Part shown: piece after piece, positions 43,383-52,085 of the stretch
How positions within the stretch are numbered: the first letter of the stretch is position 1
How the letters are laid out: the number at the start of each line of letters is the position of its first letter
From: Brevibacillus_H ginsengisoli
Lineage (GTDB): Bacteria; Bacillota; Bacilli; Brevibacillales; Brevibacillaceae
DNA length: 64,000 nucleotides
Assembly: GCF_050113715.1 (NCBI RefSeq)
Contig: NZ_JBNJQR010000008.1
Coordinates: forward strand, 1 to 64,000
Reading direction: 5' to 3'
The notes under the pieces: generated by a model
Seen by the model: the letters and a program-made list of their open reading frames with translations, nothing else
What the model was told of the DNA's origin: nothing
Databases searched by the model: none
Made by a program: the position numbers and the translations under genes

Positions 43383-44147
43383 ATGGGCAAGCCGAGGATT
43401 CAGCGGATCGGAAGTAAATTGACAAAAGCAAAATTATTGATGAAAAATTCCACACTCATCAATAATCATCCTGATACCAAAAAACTGACCGAACAAACGC
43501 TTAAGGACATGCTAAGCACCTATCGCGTGGTCTTCATTAAACCCATATACGGGATGCATGGAAATGGAGTCATGCGAGCAGAAGCACGAGAAGAGAATTA
43601 TCAATTGCGTTCTGGCGCGAGAACGATGAATTTTGCCGATTTCACCAGCTTCTACAATGCGGTCAAGAAGAGAACCGCACGAAAACCGTACATGGTGCAA
43701 AAGGGAATTCATCTATTGAAATACAACAACCGACCTTTCGACATTCGGATTATGGTTCAAAAAAATCAGAAGAACAAATGGGAAGTCAGTGGCAAGTTAT
43801 GTCGCGTTGCCCATCCCAAAAAGGTCGTCACCAATGTATTGCGCGGCGGACAAGTGATGTCTTTAACTAAACTGCTCCCTCGCTATGCTTCCAAAGAAAA
43901 ACGGGAACACCTGCTTACCAAATTGAATCAGCTGGGCTTAAAAACAGCGAAACATTTGGAAAGCAAGTATCCCCGTATCAAGGAGTTAGGTATGGATGTA
44001 GCGATTGACTCTCAATTAAAGCCTTGGATTCTCGAGGTCAACACGATGCCTGATTTATATCTATTTTGCCGGTTGAAGGATCGTCGGATGTTCACGCGGA
44101 TTCTCCAAAATGCCAGAGCTTACGGTCGCGTGAAATCAAAATCCTAG
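43383..44147 (+). CDS. YheC/YheD family ATP-grasp protein
   Basis: A 254-residue protein of the YheC/YheD family (called endospore coat-associated in Bacillus). The ATP-grasp part contains VVFIKPIYGMHGNGVMRAEA, FDIRIMVQKNQKNKWEVSGK with the conserved RPFDIR, and a metal-binding end in LEVNTMPDLY. It starts after AGGGGGTGATCAG. In B. subtilis the proteins are spore-coat associated; the substrate is unknown. A second, divergent copy is at 61591-62376. Confidence 0.88.
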   Translation: MGKPRIQRIGSKLTKAKLLMKNSTLINNHPDTKKLTEQTLKDMLSTYRVVFIKPIYGMHGNGVMRAEAREENYQLRSGARTMNFADFTSFYNAVKKRTARKPYMVQKGIHLLKYNNRPFDIRIMVQKNQKNKWEVSGKLCRVAHPKKVVTNVLRGGQVMSLTKLLPRYASKEKREHLLTKLNQLGLKTAKHLESKYPRIKELGMDVAIDSQLKPWILEVNTMPDLYLFCRLKDRRMFTRILQNARAYGRVKSKS

Positions 44148-44166
44148 CAAGATAATCTGCTGGCGC

Positions 44167-44916
44167 TTAATTCTTATACTTCCCTGTCAATAGCTCAGAG
44201 AAAGAACTGTTCGCTGTTACCTCCAGACGATCTAGGTTAAATAATCCTTGTGAAATACGCGAAGCGCCTTTGTCCGAATCAAAAGCCATTTGGTATCCGC
44301 ATTTTTTCAGCTCATTCATGATGAAACGATTGTGGTAACCGAATGGATAGGCAAAGACTCGTACATGATTATTCAATTGGCTTTCGATCATTCGCTTGGA
44401 CAATTCGAATTCGGCCATTTGCTTCTGAGCAGTTAGCTTCAAAAGATTCGGATGGTGCACCGTATGGGACTGAAAATCAATTAAACCGCTTCGGTGCATC
44501 TCCTTAATCTCCTGCCAGGTCAAATAATTGGGTTTACCAATTAATCCAGTGGCCAAAAAGATCGTTGCTTTTAAACGATATTTTTTTAAGGTAGGGAACG
44601 CGTTGGTGAAATTATCTTTATACCCATCGTCAAAGGTAAGGAGTACCGATTTTTCTGGGGTACTTCGTTTTTGCATCCAATAATCCAAGAGCTCACTTGC
44701 CGTTAAAGTCTTATACCCCTCATCAGAAAGCAGTTTCATCTGTTCTTCAAAAACTTGGGGACTTAAACAGTAAGGATCCGTGTTTTTATTGATAATGGAA
44801 TGATACATAAAAACAGGAACTCCTTGATCAGCATATCCTGTCCACGACGTGGCAAAAAGCAACGTCGCCATCAAGAAAATAACACTAATCGAACGCCATA
44901 AGGAATTGGAACTCAT
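44167..44916 (-). CDS. Secreted polysaccharide deacetylase
   Basis: A NodB-homology-domain (CE4) deacetylase of 249 residues. An N-terminal signal peptide (SISVIFLMATLLFATSWTGYA) is followed by the catalytic Asp in LTFDDGYKDNF and the metal-binding SHTVHHPNLL. The start is the ATG at 44914-44916, with GGGGAG nine bases upstream. Its target is likely a cell-wall or spore-cortex sugar chain. It converges with the YheC/YheD gene 20 bp away. Confidence 0.93.
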   Translation of the reverse strand: MSSNSLWRSISVIFLMATLLFATSWTGYADQGVPVFMYHSIINKNTDPYCLSPQVFEEQMKLLSDEGYKTLTASELLDYWMQKRSTPEKSVLLTFDDGYKDNFTNAFPTLKKYRLKATIFLATGLIGKPNYLTWQEIKEMHRSGLIDFQSHTVHHPNLLKLTAQKQMAEFELSKRMIESQLNNHVRVFAYPFGYHNRFIMNELKKCGYQMAFDSDKGASRISQGLFNLDRLEVTANSSFSELLTGKYKN

Positions 44917-45201
44917 AAATTTAACTCCCCGTTTCATAACAAATACTACGACTAATTTTATGCGAATCATGCAACATATACTACAGCCTTATTTTAATAT
45001 AAAATCTACTTTGATTTGTCTATCTTACTCTAGTCCCCATCCTTCAGGCAATTAGAAAATTATTCGAAACACAGACGGATTTCCTCTCGTTATTTTAATG
45101 AATAAGATAAAGGTAAGTTAAAACAGTTGATTTCCTGTGAAACTGCTGTCATTCTTAAGAAGTTATGAATTTTGACAGTTTATAGAACGCAGGTGAATTG
45201 A

Positions 45202-45576
45202 ATGATTGAAGTAAAAACTTCTCCACTCAGCGATGGGGAGTTCAATAGAGGGGTATTTGCCACTCGCGATATTGCAAAAGGTGATCTGATCCATGAAGCA
45301 CCCGTCATACCTTTTCCGAATGAGGAACATGAGTTCATTGAAAAAACGTTACTAGCCGATTACTGCTTTGAATTTGGGGAGGATCATACGGCCCTCCTTT
45401 TAGGCTATGGTATGCTGTTTAACCATTCCTATACGCCAAACACCACTTATATGATTAATTATGAAAATCTTACGATTGACTTCTATGCCCACACGGATAT
45501 CAAAGCGGGCGAAGAGCTTCTGATTAACTATAATGGTGAAGTGGATAATGATGCTCCATTGTGGTTTAACGAATAA
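45202..45576 (+). CDS. Small SET-domain protein
   Basis: A 124-residue stand-alone SET domain, the lysine-methyltransferase fold. It shows the N-terminal GVFATRDIAKGDLIHEAPVI, the pseudoknot motif LFNHSYTPNTTY (NHSxxPN type) and IKAGEELLINYNGE. The substrate-tail aromatic residues are less clear. It starts after GCAGGTGAATTGA. SET proteins are scattered in bacteria and their substrates are mostly unknown. It has its own upstream space and a strong terminator downstream. Confidence 0.88.
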   Translation: MIEVKTSPLSDGEFNRGVFATRDIAKGDLIHEAPVIPFPNEEHEFIEKTLLADYCFEFGEDHTALLLGYGMLFNHSYTPNTTYMINYENLTIDFYAHTDIKAGEELLINYNGEVDNDAPLWFNE

Positions 45577-45586
45577 TTAAAAAACC

Positions 45587-45647
45587 GCACCCTCTAACGT
45601 TCATTGGCTCACCAAAAGTGTTTTCCAATGTGTGAATTAAAGGGTGC
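45587..45647. terminator. Long bidirectional terminator after the dmsABC-1 operon
   Basis: GCACCCT (45587-45593) pairs with AGGGTGC (45641-45647), with inner pairing of TAA/TTA, GTTCA/TGAAT and TTGG/CCAA. T-rich tails lie on both strands. It is similar in sequence and layout to the hairpin at 49823-49886. Confidence 0.8.
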
Positions 45648-45686
45648 GATTTATTATTCAGCGAGATTACGAGAATTCTTTATCTC

Positions 45687-46535
45687 TTAAGCTCCCAATG
45701 TATAAAATACGTAGCGGCCTATAACCTCTGCCACAACCACTACAGCCAGTGCCAGGTACGCCATTTGATTCGGGTTCTTGGCGGATTTGGAAGTTGTGAG
45801 TACACCTATGAAGCCAACACCCACTACTGTCAGTAGATAGCGAAACAATACGGTTGATTGAAGCGGTTCCAAAACTGTCAAGGCAGGTACAGCCTGGATA
45901 GAATCAGGTGCCGGGATGGAAAAACCGTAGATCGCCCCAATTACCAACTCTAGAACCAATCCGATCAAGGCCGCATAAAAGCTGTATCGGATCACCAACC
46001 GAGCCGCATCTCCTCTCTCCACCTTCCGCAGTTCCCCGGACACAAAGCTTGCAACTAGCACAGAGCCCAGAATCAACGTCGTACCGTAAAAAGATGCATA
46101 CGTGTTGATGCTGTTCCAGCCGTTTACAAAAGTGTGCGCGTACAGTGAACTCATGACAAAGACGTCAATCAAACCAATCAGCGCTGTTGCCAGAGTCAAT
46201 CCAGCAGATAGTCTTTTATTCTTTAAAGAGATAGACAAGGTTACCAAAACTCCAAGGATAAACAATCCCGTGAACAGAATCTCTCTGCTCAGCCACGAAG
46301 CCAGATTAGAGAGTGTATAGAACGCATGGGTGGGCGTCCCGAGGTGTAAGGTTGACGCTGCCATCCCTATCACCGAGAGTATCCCCAGGATGATTAACGG
46401 TTTTTTCGTGGCAGTAAACATAGCATCTGGTCCGACTGTTTTCGTGAGCGTTGTTTGAAACAGCCATAACATACACATTCCGCCGATGGCCGCTTGCATG
46501 ATTAAAGTGAAAATTAATAGTGCCCATTCATGCAT
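45687..46535 (-). CDS. dmsC: DMSO reductase-type membrane anchor subunit (copy 1)
   Basis: A 282-residue NrfD/DmsC-type integral membrane subunit with about eight helices, opening MHEWALLIFTLIMQAAIGGM. It would pass electrons from menaquinol to DmsB. It is the last gene of the first dms operon, 15 bp after dmsB. Its sequence is very close to the copy at 52086-52937, with divergence mainly in loops. Confidence 0.93.
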   Translation of the reverse strand: MHEWALLIFTLIMQAAIGGMCMLWLFQTTLTKTVGPDAMFTATKKPLIILGILSVIGMAASTLHLGTPTHAFYTLSNLASWLSREILFTGLFILGVLVTLSISLKNKRLSAGLTLATALIGLIDVFVMSSLYAHTFVNGWNSINTYASFYGTTLILGSVLVASFVSGELRKVERGDAARLVIRYSFYAALIGLVLELVIGAIYGFSIPAPDSIQAVPALTVLEPLQSTVLFRYLLTVVGVGFIGVLTTSKSAKNPNQMAYLALAVVVVAEVIGRYVFYTLGA

Positions 46536-46550
46536 GATCGTTTTCCCCCT

Positions 46551-47123
46551 CTAATTGGCGTTCCGGTGCGCGGTAATCACAATGTTTGGATGGGTGTGAG
46601 ATGCACTCGGCATTCCTTTTATTTCATTGCGGGAACCGTATTTTTGTCGAAGTTCTTCGATGTCTCCCGCATCGATCGCACGCATCGGACAAGCCCCGAC
46701 GCAAGCAGGCTCTTCTCCAGCAGCTTGTAAATCGATACACATATTGCACTTGGTCATTTTCCCCAGTTGCTCATTATATTGGGGTGCTCCATAAGGACAA
46801 GACCACACGCAATAACGGCAACCCACACATTTATCATGATCCACTACAACGACCCCGTCTTCCGATCGTTTATGCATGGCTCCCGTTGGGCAGTTCTCGA
46901 CGCATTTCGGATTTGTGCAATGATTACAGGAGATCGACAAGAAATACGCTTGGACATTCTGAACAATCGCTCCTTGCTCCAGCCCGAAATCACCTTCTTC
47001 AAATTCATAAACCCGTCGGAAGTTGACACCTACTTCCAAATCATTTTTATCTTTGCAAGCGACTACGCACGCTTTACATCCAGTACAACGGGCTTGATTG
47101 ATATGAAACCCTAATTGTGTCAT
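46551..47123 (-). CDS. dmsB: DMSO reductase-type iron-sulfur subunit (copy 1)
   Basis: A 190-residue subunit with four [4Fe-4S] clusters: CTGCKACVVACKDKN, CNHCTNPKCVENCP, CVGCRYCVWSCPYGAPQ and the split CNMCIDLQ...CVGACP. It would relay electrons from DmsC to DmsA at the extracytoplasmic face. The start follows AAGGAGTGAAAAAAC. It is almost identical in layout to copy 2. Confidence 0.95.
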   Translation of the reverse strand: MTQLGFHINQARCTGCKACVVACKDKNDLEVGVNFRRVYEFEEGDFGLEQGAIVQNVQAYFLSISCNHCTNPKCVENCPTGAMHKRSEDGVVVVDHDKCVGCRYCVWSCPYGAPQYNEQLGKMTKCNMCIDLQAAGEEPACVGACPMRAIDAGDIEELRQKYGSRNEIKGMPSASHTHPNIVITAHRNAN

Positions 47124-47159
47124 GTTTTTTCACTCCTTTAGGTCAGCTAAGTTGCTGGA

Positions 47160-49559
47160 TTATCCTTTCATGACTTGAACCAAATTGGTATGTTGCGGAT
47201 TCCCTTTAGCAAGTGGGCTTGGCTTTTGGGAGGTAAGGACATTGATACAGCCTCGGGTATCCACGCCATTGCTGTCAGGTGTATACCAGGCTCCCTGTGG
47301 TATGGCTACAACACCGGGAACAATGCGTGAGGTAATCTTCACGGGAATGAGTACGGTTCCGCGATCATTAAATACCTTCACTTTGTCTCCATTTGCGATC
47401 CCTCTTGTTTCGGCATCCTGCGGGTTCATCCACATGACTTGCGGGCCGGCTTCTTCCATCCACGGATGATTATCGTGAGTGGAGTGACAACGGCGTTTGT
47501 AATGCCAGCCGATGAGTTGCAAAGGATATTTCTCCTTGTTCGCTCCTAAAGGTCCTTCTTCTACGGCAATAAATTTCGGAATCGCCGGAATTTGTTCGTG
47601 GTCGTTCATGTCCCACAAATCTTTGGAAAAAATCTCGATTTTACCGGATGGTGTAGGGAACGGATGATTTGCAGGGTCTTTAATTTCCTTTTCAAACGCG
47701 ATATAAGGCTTGTCGTACGACCATTTGAAGATTCCGTTTTTCTGCATTTCTTCGAATGTCGCAAATTCCGGATTCTCTTTTTTCGTCTCTTCAATCACGT
47801 ACTTCGCCCAGTCAAGCTCTGTTTTGCCCTCTGTGAATTTCTGCTCGACCCCCATTTTTTGGGCAAGAAGCGTTAACCACTCATAATCGGATTTGGATTC
47901 ATACAGGTTTTTGCTTACTTTTTGTGAGAGAATGACATAGTCCCCATACCCCCAAGGCGTCGCAACGTCCCATCTCTCGAAGAATGTATTGGACGGCAAG
48001 AGAATATCCGCAAATTTGGCGCTTGGCGTCATGAAGATGTCACTCACCACGATGAATTCAACAAGACTCTCATCCTGCAAAATTTTTGCGGTCTTATTAA
48101 TGTCGGAATGCTGATTGATGAGCGCATTGCCGGCCAGGTTATAAAGCAGTTTGATGTTGGAAGGGAGCTTTTCACCGTCTTTTAGACCCTTTACTCCATC
48201 CTTTGCCCCCATCTCCTTGCCTCTTACTACGGCATCCGTATATAAGAAACACGGAATGCTAAGTCCTAATGGATTCTTCACAGCAGGCATAGGGGCAGCT
48301 GTTTTTCTATTGTAATATCCTGCACCGGATGCCCAGCCTCCGAGATTTCCGACGTTGCCCGTAATGGTTGCAAGCACGGTAGAACCTCGCACAATTTGTT
48401 CTCCATTCGCGTGTCGCTGTGGTCCCCAACCCTGAATCAAGGCTGCTGGCTTGGTCATTGCGTATTCACGGGCGAACTGACGAATTTTATTCGCAGGGAC
48501 TTTACATATCTTCTCTGCCCATTCCGGTGTTTTCGGCACTCCGTCTTTTTCTCCTAAAATATAAGTAAGCAGCGATTCACCTGCCGGAACGCCTTCAGGC
48601 AGGTGCTGTTCATCGAAGCCAACGCAGTACTGATCGAGGAATTTTTTATCGTGCAAGTTTTCGGTAATGATCACATACATCATCGCGTCCATCAAAGCAT
48701 TATCAGTTGTCGGCAATAAAGGAATCCATTCATCCGCTAGCGAAATAGCCGTATCGCTATAGCGTGGATCGACAACAATAATTTTTGCGCCATTCTCCTT
48801 TGCTTTTCGCAAATAAAAACTAGCGGTTCCGAAAATGGTCTCCGTTGGGTTGAAACCCCACAGAATGATCAGCTTGGAATGCTGCAAGGTATCCAGACTG
48901 TTGCCTGTCTTGCCTGTACCAAAGGTGTAAGGCGTTGCAGTAGAGGTTTGGGCTGTACTGTATGTATTGTGATATCCCAGATACCCCCCGGTTAGGCCCA
49001 TCAGTCTATTGAACATCATTCTTCCGCTGCAAATTCCACCCCAGTTACCGGAACCATATACGGAATAACGAGAAGCTGGACCGTATTTTTCGGTGATCCT
49101 CATGGTCTCCTTGTAAATGGTTTCAATTGCTTCGTCCCAAGAAATGCGTTCAAATTTTCCTTCGCCGCGCTTGCCTACCCGTTTCATCGGATATTTCAAG
49201 CGGTCAGGATTGTACAGCATTTTTCGATAACCTCGGCCTCTGACACAGGCCCGAATTTGTGGTCGTTCCAGACTATCCGGTTTTTCATCATCTGTCGATA
49301 TTCTGGTGACTAGTCCATTTTTCACGTGCGCTTTGACTAGACATCTTCCGCCACAGTTGGTCGTTCCACAAGTAGGAATCACAAGTTCCGGTGTTGAAGC
49401 GGCTCCTGTCCCATTTTCGGCAGCATCTGCATTTTTAATAAAAGGGTAGGAAATAGCTCCTCCAACCAAGGCTGGGGCTGTCACCGCGCCCGCCCATTTC
49501 AAAAAGCTGCGTCGAGGCATGGTTTTCTCAATGATGTCCTGGAAAAACTTTTCACTCAT
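47160..49559 (-). CDS. dmsA: DMSO reductase-type catalytic subunit, Tat-exported (copy 1)
   Basis: A 799-residue molybdopterin oxidoreductase of the DmsA group. A twin-arginine signal (MPRRSFLKWAG, Arg16-Arg17) marks export. Cys64, Cys69, Cys73 and Cys105 fit the [4Fe-4S] site of the DmsA type. The likely molybdenum ligand is Ser200 in HNTYSTAQ. The phrases WGPQRHANGE and HYKRRCHSTHDNHPW are typical. The substrate may be DMSO, an N-oxide or another oxyanion. Its start codon overlaps the remnant of torD, so it lacks its own dedicated chaperone gene. Confidence 0.94.
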   Translation of the reverse strand: MSEKFFQDIIEKTMPRRSFLKWAGAVTAPALVGGAISYPFIKNADAAENGTGAASTPELVIPTCGTTNCGGRCLVKAHVKNGLVTRISTDDEKPDSLERPQIRACVRGRGYRKMLYNPDRLKYPMKRVGKRGEGKFERISWDEAIETIYKETMRITEKYGPASRYSVYGSGNWGGICSGRMMFNRLMGLTGGYLGYHNTYSTAQTSTATPYTFGTGKTGNSLDTLQHSKLIILWGFNPTETIFGTASFYLRKAKENGAKIIVVDPRYSDTAISLADEWIPLLPTTDNALMDAMMYVIITENLHDKKFLDQYCVGFDEQHLPEGVPAGESLLTYILGEKDGVPKTPEWAEKICKVPANKIRQFAREYAMTKPAALIQGWGPQRHANGEQIVRGSTVLATITGNVGNLGGWASGAGYYNRKTAAPMPAVKNPLGLSIPCFLYTDAVVRGKEMGAKDGVKGLKDGEKLPSNIKLLYNLAGNALINQHSDINKTAKILQDESLVEFIVVSDIFMTPSAKFADILLPSNTFFERWDVATPWGYGDYVILSQKVSKNLYESKSDYEWLTLLAQKMGVEQKFTEGKTELDWAKYVIEETKKENPEFATFEEMQKNGIFKWSYDKPYIAFEKEIKDPANHPFPTPSGKIEIFSKDLWDMNDHEQIPAIPKFIAVEEGPLGANKEKYPLQLIGWHYKRRCHSTHDNHPWMEEAGPQVMWMNPQDAETRGIANGDKVKVFNDRGTVLIPVKITSRIVPGVVAIPQGAWYTPDSNGVDTRGCINVLTSQKPSPLAKGNPQHTNLVQVMKG

Positions 49560-49641
49560 GTGTAATCGCTCCCATCATTTCGTTCAAATATACGGTACCT
49601 TCTTTCATAAAATCCCGGAGCAGCTTGGCAGCCCCCTGGTG
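49552..49641 (-). pseudogene. torD: Remnant of torD: last ~28 codons only
   Basis: The frame ends QGAAKLLRDFMKEGTVYLNE then MMGAITHE and stop. It matches the C-terminus of the intact TorD at 55944 (QGAAKLLRDFLKADTAYVSD then IKGAIAHE). The preceding sequence matches the untranslated leader of torD up to a GGGGGAG (minus strand, complement of 49645-49651), and the two pieces meet directly. The body of the gene (about 190 codons) has been lost, apparently by a clean internal deletion. The overlap of the remnant's stop with the dmsA start (ATGAGTGA) is preserved. Confidence 0.85.
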
Positions 49642-49644
49642 ATA

Positions 49645-49790
49645 CTCCCCCTTCAAGACGTGGAAGAATTTGTTTCTGCCCTTATTGTACGAACAGTTTA
49701 ATGAGGTTGAATATATTCCCAGGCGACAAATTTCACCTACGATTTTTGTACAGCTGTACAATATTTTCTATTTTAGTTACGGACTGGTGA
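49645..49790 (-). promoter_or_regulatory. Promoter/operator region of dms operon 1
   Basis: It contains the perfect 16-bp palindrome TTGTACAGCTGTACAA (49746-49761), plus a block TTAGTTACGGACTGGTGAA on the plus strand and ATTCAACCT on the minus strand that are shared with the promoter of operon 2 at 56610-56755. The spacing of the three blocks is conserved within one or two bases. They are candidate binding sites for the PucR-type regulator at 56838. The core promoter itself was not identified with confidence. Confidence 0.65.
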
Positions 49791-49822
49791 ATTTGCCGGT
49801 TATTATGATCCAATTGAAAAAG

Positions 49823-49886
49823 AGCACCCCTCAAAGTTCATTGGATTACCTTCAAGGTATTTCCAAAATTCACTTGGAGAGGTGCT
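49823..49886 (-). terminator. Long terminator after moaA
   Basis: On the minus strand AGCACCTCTC pairs with GAGGGGTGCT across a roughly 45-base internal region that contains further stems (TTGG/CCAA, TACC/GGTA). T-runs follow. It is related to the terminator at 45587-45647, so both operons end with the same kind of element. Confidence 0.75.
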
Positions 49887-49890
49887 GTTT

Positions 49891-50907
49891 TTATCCCCCA
49901 ATTTGGGACATCCATCGTATCGTAGGTATCTGGTTTTGTTTGTGATTGGCGAGAGCCAACGTCATTTCATGTTGTTCCGGTTTTTGGGATAGCACACTGA
50001 AAAATTGCTGCTCCAAGGCATCTGAATCATGAATAAACGGGCGAATATTTGTTTCATCTGACCAATATAGACACGGTTTGAGATACCCGTCTGCTGTTAA
50101 TCTCAAACGATTACAGGTATGACAAAAATGATTGCTGACCGGGTGAATCAACCCAAAAGTCCCCATGGCGTCAGGCAGTTTGTAATATTCGCTAGGCCCA
50201 TTTCCCAAAATCTGATCCTTAATGGGCACTGTCAATCCGTGCGCTTCGGCTCTTTCCATGACAGTGGTTAAAGGAAGATAGCGTGCTTGCCATTCTGGAG
50301 AGGCTTGTCCTATTGGCATGTATTCAATAAAACGAACATGCAGTGGCCGATCTTTGGTCATATTCAGAAAGTCATCGATTTCATCATCATTAAACCCTTT
50401 GATTAAGACCACGTTCAGTTTTACAGGTTCAAAACCAACAGCTAGACTCGCATCAATCGCCTTTAATACTCGGTGTAAATCTCCTCCTCTCGTCATTTGC
50501 CGGTACCGATCTGGGTTGCATGAATCCAGACTGATATTCACACGCGATAAGCCCGCTTGCTTTAACTGCTTCGCTCGCTCAGCCAGCATAATGCCATTCG
50601 TTGTCATCGCAATCTCTTCAATACCAGGGAGAGAGATAAGTCTTCCAATTAATTTTTCCAAGCCAGGCCTTACCAACGGTTCACCGCCTGTTATGCGAAT
50701 TCGCTTTACTCCCAGCTTGGTTGCCGCTTTTACTACTTCCTCAATCTCTTCATCCCGCAAGATCTGATGAGTTTCAAGGTGTTCGATTGATTGTTCCGGC
50801 CTGCAATAGATACACTTCAAATTGCAGCGATCTGTGACGGAGATACGCAAATAATCATGGATGCGTCCGTAATGATCCATCAATGGCTGATTCGGGAGAC
50901 TCATCAT
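49891..50907 (-). CDS. moaA: GTP 3',8-cyclase MoaA
   Basis: A radical-SAM enzyme for the first step of molybdenum cofactor synthesis. Of 338 residues, the radical-SAM cluster is CNLKCIYC near residue 28, the GTP-side cluster CHTCNRLRLTADGYLKPC is near residue 260, and the protein ends in QIGG, the C-terminal Gly-Gly needed in the family. It overlaps the tatA stop by 4 bp (ATGA). It is the last gene of operon 2, which joins the enzyme, its cofactor synthesis and its export machinery. Confidence 0.97.
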   Translation of the reverse strand: MMSLPNQPLMDHYGRIHDYLRISVTDRCNLKCIYCRPEQSIEHLETHQILRDEEIEEVVKAATKLGVKRIRITGGEPLVRPGLEKLIGRLISLPGIEEIAMTTNGIMLAERAKQLKQAGLSRVNISLDSCNPDRYRQMTRGGDLHRVLKAIDASLAVGFEPVKLNVVLIKGFNDDEIDDFLNMTKDRPLHVRFIEYMPIGQASPEWQARYLPLTTVMERAEAHGLTVPIKDQILGNGPSEYYKLPDAMGTFGLIHPVSNHFCHTCNRLRLTADGYLKPCLYWSDETNIRPFIHDSDALEQQFFSVLSQKPEQHEMTLALANHKQNQIPTIRWMSQIGG

Positions 50908-51116
50908 GGCAATTGTTCCGTACTCGAAGCTGTCTTATTGGCAGGGATCTCTTGCTTCTCTTCCATGACATCCTCTGTTAGCTCGCGAGTCGATTTTTTA
51001 AATTCCTTTAAAGTTTGTCCGATTGCTCTCCCCATTTCGGGCAGCTTCTTGGGACCAAATAGGACCAAGGCAAGGACCAGAATTAATACAAGGCCTGGAA
51101 CTCCAATCATATGCAT
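50904..51116 (-). CDS. tatA: Twin-arginine translocase subunit TatA
   Basis: A 70-residue TatA/TatE-type protein: one transmembrane helix (VPGLVLILVLALVLFG), then PKKLPEMGRAIGQTLKEFKK amphipathic helix and a flexible tail. The start is the ATG at 51114-51116, after AAGGAGTGTTTCGT. TatA here would support Tat export of DmsA. A tatC was not seen in the window, so it must be elsewhere. Confidence 0.95.
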   Translation of the reverse strand: MHMIGVPGLVLILVLALVLFGPKKLPEMGRAIGQTLKEFKKSTRELTEDVMEEKQEIPANKTASSTEQLP

Positions 51117-51145
51117 ACGAAACACTCCTTACGAAATAGTCTTTG

Positions 51146-52045
51146 TTACCTAAACCCTTCCTGCTTGGTGCACATCACGCATTTTTCTTCATGTTCACGC
51201 AAGGTTTCAAATGTATTGCTGCAAACCGTACATTGTTTTGTATAAGTGGAATATTCCAACTGTTGAGCTGGCAAAATGCCATCTTCCACCGTTATCGCAT
51301 TCTCCGGACAAATATCGGCGCATAATTGACAAGACGAACAGGATTGCGCTGAAATCGTGAAGCCGTTTTCCGATAACCGCAAGCATTTTCGCTCACAAAG
51401 CCTCTGACATGCCATACATAGCGTACATTTTTCAACATTCAATGTGATTTGAGTAAATTGATAATCGGAATAATACTTGGTTAAGTCCAAATCTTGCTGA
51501 TTAAATCGCCAGCTAGCAGGGGCAAACTGTCTTAAATACGACTTGCTCTCGCTTCTCCAAAAGGAGAATAGCTCTCTTCTCGTATATTTCACTTCTGTTT
51601 TGGCAATAGTCTTCACCGCCATGGAGAATGGTTTCTCACCAAGCTGTTCCAGTACAGCATTCGCATCATTTATTCGTTCTTTCCAAACATCCAGTAAAGC
51701 AGGATCTTCACTAATAATGGAGCGGATTCCTTTCTGATAAGACACCAGCAGTTCTTTCACGGTAGGGATACTCTCATCAGTGATCACCAGTTGGTTGTCA
51801 ATTACAGTTCTTGAAGGAAAAATCCCCGCCACCGCTTGTACAGGACATGCGGAGATACAGTTTCCACACTCCACACAATTCTTCCCGTCTAACACAGGTT
51901 TGCCTTCAAAGAGGGAAATCGCTTCCCTCTCGCAGGCTTCGAGGCATTGATTACAGGTAGAGCGGGGACTGCGATGGCGTGTGCAAGAAGGAAGTATTTC
52001 CAATCGATAATCCAAGCTTTCCACCCAATTGCTTAATAACCCCAT
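51146..52045 (-). CDS. Multi-cluster ferredoxin-type protein (4Fe-4S) with zinc-ribbon tail
   Basis: A 299-residue protein with many cysteine motifs. The first pair, CNQCLEACEREA then CVECGNCISACP, is near residues 30-70. A linker of about 120 residues follows, then CTLCMACQRLCERKC, CSSCQLCADICPEN and finally a CxxC...CxxC tail (CTVCSNTFETL ... CVMC) like a zinc ribbon. The pattern resembles NapF-like or chaperone-linked ferredoxins that help mature molybdoenzymes. Start at the ATG at 52043-52045 after AAGGGG. It sits between dmsC and tatA. Confidence 0.85.
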   Translation of the reverse strand: MGLLSNWVESLDYRLEILPSCTRHRSPRSTCNQCLEACEREAISLFEGKPVLDGKNCVECGNCISACPVQAVAGIFPSRTVIDNQLVITDESIPTVKELLVSYQKGIRSIISEDPALLDVWKERINDANAVLEQLGEKPFSMAVKTIAKTEVKYTRRELFSFWRSESKSYLRQFAPASWRFNQQDLDLTKYYSDYQFTQITLNVEKCTLCMACQRLCERKCLRLSENGFTISAQSCSSCQLCADICPENAITVEDGILPAQQLEYSTYTKQCTVCSNTFETLREHEEKCVMCTKQEGFR

Positions 52046-52085
52046 CTTCGCCACCCCTTAAGGAAATTCCGGTTAACACACTCTC

